Shown here: one piece after another, positions 59,685-64,000 of the stretch
How positions within the stretch are numbered: position 1 is the stretch's first letter
How the letters are laid out: each line of letters begins with the position of its first letter
Assembly: GCF_019402665.1 (NCBI RefSeq)
Contig: NZ_VSST01000040.1
Location: forward strand, 1 to 64,000
From: Bradyrhizobium canariense
Lineage (GTDB): Bacteria > Pseudomonadota > Alphaproteobacteria > Rhizobiales > Xanthobacteraceae
Reading direction: 5' to 3'
DNA length: 64,000 nt
Notes under the pieces: model-generated
Told to the model about the DNA's origin: nothing
The model's input: the letters and a program-made list of their open reading frames with translations, nothing else
The model's database searches: none
Program-made: the position numbers and the translations under genes

Positions 59685-60449
59685 ATGAAGAAGATTTGGT
59701 TGAGTGGCATGGCCTTGCTGGCCGTGAGCATGGCGGCACCCGCGTCAGCGGCTGATCTGGCTGCTAAACCTTATGTCAAGGCCCCGCCCCCGGTGATCGC
59801 GCCGATCTATGATTGGACCGGGTTCTACATCGGCGCCAACGGCGGTTGGGGACAAAGCCACGGCTGTGTGGATTTCGTGACGCCAGCAGGGACGGTCGCA
59901 GGTGGTTGCGCCGATCGCTCCGGCGGCCTCGCTGGCGGACAGATCGGGTACCGCTGGCAAACCAATCAGTTTGTGCTCGGCCTGGAAGCGCAGGGAGATT
60001 GGGCAGAAATCAAGAATACGCGCGTCAGTCTGATCGACCCGCTGATTTCGACAACCGGTAAGATTGACGCCATCGGGCTCTTCACGGCGCAGCTCGGCTG
60101 GGCGTGGAATGCCTCGCTGTTTTACGTGAAGGGCGGCGGCGCCGTGACGCGCAACCGATTCGATATATTCAACAACGTCACCGGGGTCGGCCTGGCATCG
60201 GCGGGCCACACGCGCTGGGGCGGCGCCCTTGGCGTGGGCTGGGAGTACGGCTTCACGCCCAATTGGTCGTTCGGTATCGAATACGACCATCTCTGGATGG
60301 GCCGTGATAATGCCGGCTTCGCAGGCGTAGTCACTCCCGGAGGGTTCGTCCTCACCGGCAGCGGCGTCAGCCAAGATGTGGATATGGTCACGCTTCGGTT
60401 GAACTACCGCTTCGGTGGATACGGCGCACCGGTCGCGGCAAGATATTGA
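59685..60449 (+). CDS. Omp25/31-family outer-membrane beta-barrel
   Basis: The 254-residue protein has a signal peptide (KKIWLSGMALLAVSMAAPASA), then ADLAAKPYVKAPP-type leader, YDWTGFYIGANGGWGQSHG and alternating beta strands, ending in LNYRFGGYGAPVAARY with the aromatic last residue needed for outer-membrane insertion. This is the Omp25/31 style of Bradyrhizobium and Rhodopseudomonas. GGAG precedes the ATG. It is followed by a strong terminator. A truncated relative lies at 63303. Confidence 0.93.
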   Translation: MKKIWLSGMALLAVSMAAPASAADLAAKPYVKAPPPVIAPIYDWTGFYIGANGGWGQSHGCVDFVTPAGTVAGGCADRSGGLAGGQIGYRWQTNQFVLGLEAQGDWAEIKNTRVSLIDPLISTTGKIDAIGLFTAQLGWAWNASLFYVKGGGAVTRNRFDIFNNVTGVGLASAGHTRWGGALGVGWEYGFTPNWSFGIEYDHLWMGRDNAGFAGVVTPGGFVLTGSGVSQDVDMVTLRLNYRFGGYGAPVAARY

Positions 60450-60470
60450 TCGCACCAACTTTTACAAACC

Positions 60471-60498
60471 AAAGCCCCGGCATGCCGGGGCTTTTTTT
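60471..60498 (+). terminator. Rho-independent terminator after porin
   Basis: AAAGCCCCGG and CCGGGGCTTT pair around a CATG loop, and the 3' arm runs into seven T. It is 21 bases after the stop codon of the porin gene. Confidence 0.92.
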
Positions 60499-60728
60499 GT
60501 GCTTATGAATTCTTGGCGCTCGAGAAGCCGAGCATCTCCAGCGCAAGCACCTTGAGGGCTGCAACTGCGTCATCGCCCAAGACAATTGTCTCGAGCTGTT
60601 ACCATTCTGTGACGCATTTGGACGTTGCTTGTGCCTAGTAGTGAAGGCCGTCGTAACCTGGGTCCTGCAGTTCGCGGAGCGCTTTGCTGTAACAGCGCTT
60701 GCTGCAAGTGCTGCCCAGAGGTTTGCAA

Positions 60729-61778
60729 ATGGGATCAAACAAACAGAGAAGCTGCGTCATCGACTATCTGGCGGTGGCCGCTCTCGTGCTTTGCGCTGAT
60801 GTTTCGCATGCCGACCAGGGCGGTAGCTCATTCTGGTTTCCGGGTCAGTTTGCAAGTCTCTCCGCGGTGCAGCAGACACCGGGCTGGGCGCTCAGTGTCA
60901 TCGATTACCATTCCAGCGTCGCCGCCGCGGGGAGTGCTGCTGCGGCCAAAGAGATCCTGGCCGGCAAAATCCCCGCGAACGTCAACGTTAATTTGAATCT
61001 GCGTCTGAACGGGCGGGCCGATCTGGTCGCCCTTACGCCATCGTATACTTTCGCTACGGCGGAGCTTGGCGGTCAGTTGGTCGTAGGTATATCGGGCCAG
61101 TACGGCAGAGCCGCCACTAGTATCGCCGGAACACTGACAGCGATAGCCGGACCGATTGTGGTGACGCGTACCGGAATGCTCGAAGGCTCGCTTACCTCCT
61201 ACGGCGACCTCGCGCCCTTCGCGCAACTACTATGGAACCTTGGCGTCGACAATTACATGGCTTACGTCACGGGCAATGTTCCCGTCGGCGACTATGATCC
61301 GACGCGGATTCCCAATATCGGGCTCGGGCACGGCGCGATCGACATTGGGGGCGGCTACACCTATTTCGACCCGGCGGCAGGAAACGAAATCTCGGGCGTC
61401 GCCGGCCTGACCTACAATTTCAGGAATCCCGACACCCAGTACCGGAGCGGCATCGATTTCCACTTCGACTGGGGCGCATCGCACTCCCTCACTAAGCAGC
61501 TTTTCGTCGGCATTGTCGGATACGCCTACCAGCAAGTCACCGACGATTCCGGCCAGAACCCGATCCTCGGTAGTTTCAGGTCACGCGTTTTCGGTGTCGG
61601 TCCGCAAATCGGGTACAGCTTCCCGGTCGCAGACATGCAGGGCTTCCTTGGTCTGAGGGGATACGGCGAATTTGGTGCAGCGAACCGTCCGTCGGGATGG
61701 AACACCTGGCTAACGTTCACTATTTCCCCGTCCGCTCCCGCCGCCGTAGCCGCCAGGAAGCATTTGGTTGTGAAATAA
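60729..61778 (+). CDS. Outer-membrane protein, SphA/MetA-phenol-degradation family
   Basis: The 349-residue protein has a signal peptide (LAVAALVLCADVSHA), then SSFWFPGQFASLSAVQQTPGWA, alternating strands including NVNVNLNLRLNGRADLVALTP, and an IPNIGLGHGAIDIGGGYTYFDP segment. These match the COG4313 (SphA-like, Phenol_MetA_deg) barrel family, thought to bring hydrophobic compounds through the outer membrane. AGAGG precedes ATG 60729. No catabolic gene is next to it. Confidence 0.82.
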   Translation: MGSNKQRSCVIDYLAVAALVLCADVSHADQGGSSFWFPGQFASLSAVQQTPGWALSVIDYHSSVAAAGSAAAAKEILAGKIPANVNVNLNLRLNGRADLVALTPSYTFATAELGGQLVVGISGQYGRAATSIAGTLTAIAGPIVVTRTGMLEGSLTSYGDLAPFAQLLWNLGVDNYMAYVTGNVPVGDYDPTRIPNIGLGHGAIDIGGGYTYFDPAAGNEISGVAGLTYNFRNPDTQYRSGIDFHFDWGASHSLTKQLFVGIVGYAYQQVTDDSGQNPILGSFRSRVFGVGPQIGYSFPVADMQGFLGLRGYGEFGAANRPSGWNTWLTFTISPSAPAAVAARKHLVVK

Positions 61779-61989
61779 ATCGGTTCCGAACTGGAAGGTC
61801 GGCTGCGGTCGGCCGAGGTCTCAAATGAGTCAAACTGCGAACAACTCCAAGCTTCGCAAATCTTGTCCGACATGCGTCACTGAGCGAACCTCGATGAAAT
61901 GCGCCGCTACTTGGCTGACGGCCATCAACAGGAGTCAAACTAATACAGGGCGCGCTCTGTTGCTCGCAAGTGGCGGGAGACTGGTCCAG

Positions 61990-62523
61990 CTAACTAGCTC
62001 TATTCTGAATGGCCGTTGGTAAAGTGCGGGATTTGTTCTTCTTGCAGTATGCGACGACCGCACTGGAGTTCCTCTGCAGGCGCTCGTAGTCCAATACACT
62101 GTTGCTTGCTGCTGCGTTGTAGTAGCCGCTCATGAAGTATCTTACAAAATCTTGATCCGCTGGACCGTATGCCAACCAAGTTCCGCAGGTGATCTTGTTA
62201 AAATCCAGCGTAGCGTTAGGCACCGCAGTTACGCCTATCGATTTTTCCAGCCCTACCATCACACTGGCATTCGGGTTGGACTGGCACCACCCTCTTACGT
62301 TTGTGACATTTGCCCGATGCAGGTCAAAATCAACAAACGTCCTCCGACTTTCATAACTAAACCAGCCGGTCATCCAAGCCGAAAATTTGCCCGACGGTGT
62401 AGCCGGCATGGCGAGATATTCGCTACAGGTGATGCTGCGAATGTCCGTCGTTGTGCCAAGCGCCTCACTGGCGAACGTTGGGGCGATTAGGACGAACGTA
62501 ACGATACTGAACCTGCACCTCAT
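61990..62523 (-). CDS. Exported tandem HdeA-like protein
   Basis: The 177-residue protein has a signal peptide and two similar halves. In the first, Cys33 (ITCSEYLAMP) and Cys80 (NVRGWCQSNP) are 47 residues apart; in the second, Cys113 (ITCGTWLAYG) and Cys160 (VVAYCKKNK) are again 47 apart. Each half also has a W/F-x-x-GY/W segment. This is the layout of HdeA/HdeB acid-stress chaperones, here doubled. A perfect FixK palindrome lies 110 bases upstream. It may protect periplasmic proteins in low-oxygen, acidic settings. Confidence 0.72.
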   Translation of the reverse strand: MRCRFSIVTFVLIAPTFASEALGTTTDIRSITCSEYLAMPATPSGKFSAWMTGWFSYESRRTFVDFDLHRANVTNVRGWCQSNPNASVMVGLEKSIGVTAVPNATLDFNKITCGTWLAYGPADQDFVRYFMSGYYNAAASNSVLDYERLQRNSSAVVAYCKKNKSRTLPTAIQNRAS

Positions 62524-62632
62524 TGTGATGACTCCCGTAACGAGTGACCGACAGACTAATCGCGATTTGCTGTCACAGGACCTGCATCCCGCGGATCCAA
62601 AGAGTAATCACCCATAGTGGCAAGTGCCCGAT

Positions 62633-62646
62633 TTGATCTAGATCAA
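62633..62646. promoter_or_regulatory. Perfect FixK/FNR palindrome before HdeA-like gene
   Basis: TTGATCTAGATCAA is fully self-complementary and fits TTGAT-N4-ATCAA. It lies 110 bases before the minus-strand HdeA-like gene; no supported plus-strand gene starts within 400 bases. Confidence 0.7.
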
Positions 62647-63034
62647 CCCACCAGGTGGTAAGGAGGAGAGTCAGCCCGCTGCGCGGGACGCGATAAACTG
62701 CAAATCGTGTCACCGTTGTGACTGATGTCACGTGGAATCCCGTCTTGCCAAACACGTTGCAATGCTGTGCTTCGGTGTGCTCCCTGCCAGCGGGTCCCCG
62801 CGGCATGTGCAGGTCGCTCATTGATATTTGCCGATCGGACATTGACTTGGCGATCGGTTTTGCAAGGGGCTTTGCTAAACATAAGCATGCCGCGTTAGGC
62901 CGCGCTTGTCCGTGCGCGGTGGCTCTGTCCACTGCCCAGGGAGCGGCTTTTCTCGCGATGCGACGACAATTGCGATCTGTTCTCATTCGCCGATGTAGCC
63001 GGTAATGGCAAAAATCGATTTGCGAGCTGCCTGC
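62647..63034. other. Intergenic stretch with small inverted repeats
   Basis: No supported gene. A GTCAC-CGTT-GTGAC repeat at 62709-62722 is followed by a third GTCAC at 62727-62731. The frame 62718-63005 lacks a ribosome site and a recognisable product. Composition is lower in GC than most of the window. Confidence 0.45.
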
Positions 63035-63048
63035 TTGATCTGCTTCAA
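63035..63048. promoter_or_regulatory. FixK/FNR-type box before small protein
   Basis: TTGATCTGCTTCAA is a TTGA-N6-TCAA palindrome ending 52 bases before the GTG at 63101, ideal for an activator at about -41 with a short leader. Its context TCAATTCTCT matches the box at 55680. Confidence 0.6.
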
Positions 63049-63100
63049 TTCTCTTCTGGCTATCGGACGTAAGCTAAGCTTCTTGACAGGAGCAACAGCA

Positions 63101-63274
63101 GTGCCAAGCGCAGAAAAGTGCCGAGAGTATGCTGCCGAATGCAACGCCAAAGCAAAGGAGGGGCGGATTTCTGCCCGCCGGTGCTCGGTACTAATGAATG
63201 TCGCCCGTAGCTGGACAGCGCTGGCCCACCAGCTTGAGAGCCTGACAGACATCGTCAAGGACGAAGCCAAGTGA
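63101..63274 (+). CDS. Small cytoplasmic protein, unknown
   Basis: The 57-residue product begins with GTG; AGGAG lies eight bases upstream. It reads VPSAEKCREYAAECNAKAKEG, then a helical tail SLTDIVKDEAK. Small proteins with an AEKCREYAAEC start are, from memory, frequent in Bradyrhizobium and have no known function. The GTG rather than the far-upstream ATG (63005) is chosen because the FixK box and ribosome site lie inside the longer frame. Confidence 0.65.
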   Translation: MPSAEKCREYAAECNAKAKEGRISARRCSVLMNVARSWTALAHQLESLTDIVKDEAK

Positions 63275-63302
63275 AGGCTGCCTCGCTGGCCCGCACTGCG
63301 CC

Positions 63303-63545
63303 TCAATAACGAGCGACGACCGCATCCCCACCAAATTTGTACGATAGACGGGCGCGTACCACATCCAGTGTCTGACTTCCGCCCCTGTCCGCCGAACTAG
63401 GAGGGCTGGTGGAGATGGCAGTGAACTGGAGATGTGCGCTACCGAAGTCGTAGTGCTGGTACTCAAAGCGACCGATCCAGTTGCTGCCAAGCAGCTTCGC
63501 CTTGACGCCCGCGGAAGGCGCCAAGTTGATCCCGCCGCCCTCGGC
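63303..63545 (-). pseudogene. C-terminal fragment of an Omp25/31-type porin
   Basis: The frame encodes KLLGSNWIGRFEYQHYDFGS, then VVRARLSYKFGGDAVVARY and a stop, the C-terminal third of a porin like that at 59685 with the same ARY ending. The first two thirds, including the signal peptide, are missing; upstream sequence belongs to another gene on the opposite strand. The break near 63545 marks a recombination joint. Confidence 0.75.
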
Positions 63546-64000
63546 CACAAATATCTGGGCGCGGCGCTCGTGACCTCCGGCATTGCGCTACTGATCGGGT
63601 TGCACTGGCTAGGTGGCTTCCTTCAGCCGGTCTTTCCATGGTCCAGATGGGTGGCCTGGATTCTGAGCTACCTCGGCATCGCCACAGCGCCGATTGCTTT
63701 TTTCATGAACTATCTGAAGATCGCGCCATCTTGCCCGGTTATGGATTCTGGAAGCGCCTGCAGACGGTGCATCTCGCTCCGCCGAAGCACAAATTCTACG
63801 ACGCGCCCCTCAATCCGAGGGTGGGCTACGCTAAACATGCGATCTCGATCGACGAGAGCCGCGCCGATTTCAAGCGTGTCACCTGGTCGCCCACGGCCGA
63901 GAAGCAGGACAAACGAGACGTGCACGACAACCTTTTCTTCGAACAGGTCTGGTTTTCGGGCGTGCACGCCGATGTCGGCGGCGGCTATCTCGAGAACGAG
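63546..64000 (+). pseudogene. DUF2235 (Tle1-like lipase) gene, 5'-truncated and frameshifted
   Basis: Two frames give one protein. From 63546: YLGAALVTSGIALLIGLHWL, then WILSYLGIATAPIAFFMNYLK. After a shift near 63719: GYGFWKRLQTVHLAPPK, then AISIDESRADFKRVTW and FEQVWFSGVHADVGGGYL, the hallmark of DUF2235/Tle1-type alpha/beta hydrolases. Restoring one G in CTGAAGATCGC gives an unbroken LKDRAILPGYGFW. The N-terminal part with the nucleophile Ser is missing, and the gene runs off the window. Either a true pseudogene or a base error. Confidence 0.75.

Noticed and set aside
61825..62022. 65-codon plus-strand frame overlapping the HdeA-like gene end
   Set aside because: No ribosome site; composition not protein-like.
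62718..63005. 95-codon frame downstream of the perfect FixK palindrome
   Set aside because: GTG start without ribosome site and no recognisable product; the HdeA-like gene is the better target.
1..64000. CRISPR array, rRNA operon, intact insertion sequence or integrase
   Set aside because: No regularly spaced long repeats, rRNA sequence, transposase or integrase protein was seen in any frame.

Overview
The window is GC-rich, densely coded alphaproteobacterial DNA, most likely from Bradyrhizobium or a close relative. Support comes from the Omp25/31-type porin with a Bradyrhizobium-style N-terminus, many LysR/AraC/TetR-controlled catabolic genes, a Bug-type solute receptor, a STAND-ATPase regulator family, and a REP-like hairpin of the kind common in that genus. 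All assignments come from reading the sequence; no database was searched.

Region 1 (1-24.2 kb): an intergenic stretch with a REP hairpin, an MFS carrier, a Bug receptor, an EmrA/EmrB-type efflux pair with its divergent TetR and two near-identical operators, MsrA, OsmC, a crotonase, a Tat-type epoxide hydrolase, a VOC protein and a small HWE-type histidine kinase. Three large regulators (3.3, 16.2 and 22.8 kb) share one design: OmpR-type winged helix, STAND ATPase, helical-repeat C-terminus. Two of them share an identical 17-bp upstream motif. Four promoters here carry CTAAC repeats on a 10-bp period, always on the coding strand of the downstream gene (epoxide hydrolase, HWE kinase, unknown gene at 19.1 kb, AraC regulator). 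This looks like an undescribed regulon.

Region 2 (24.2-40.9 kb): a BisC/DorA-type molybdoenzyme, RidA, a LysR with a divergent metallo-hydrolase plus alpha/beta-hydrolase pair, then a twelve-gene minus-strand operon with its own divergent LysR. The operon combines type II dehydroquinase, two shikimate/quinate dehydrogenase paralogues, a polar-amino-acid-type ABC importer, a class III CoA-transferase, a MaoC protein, a VOC protein, a ketopantoate-reductase-like protein and a Gfo/Idh/MocA oxidoreductase. It suggests uptake and breakdown of a hydroaromatic acid.

Region 3 (41-64 kb): opens with a 49-nt 3' fragment of a tRNA-Lys(CTT) gene, the usual scar of an integrated element, oriented so that the element would lie to its right. 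Seven FixK/FNR-type boxes (TTGA-N6-KCAA) sit in front of genes here. They flank a low-oxygen carbon/energy cluster: phasin-like protein, several alpha/beta hydrolases including an 835-residue tandem fusion, AtoD/AtoA CoA-transferase, MaoC hydratase, FabI, acetate kinase, phosphate acyltransferase, a DUF3141 PHA-synthase-like protein and a GNAT protein. Beyond this are a ClpP-like periplasmic protein, a GT2 synthase with an HlyD partner and a zinc-ribbon protein, two outer-membrane proteins, a tandem HdeA-like protein and small proteins. The right edge is a scar joining a truncated porin to a frameshifted DUF2235 gene.
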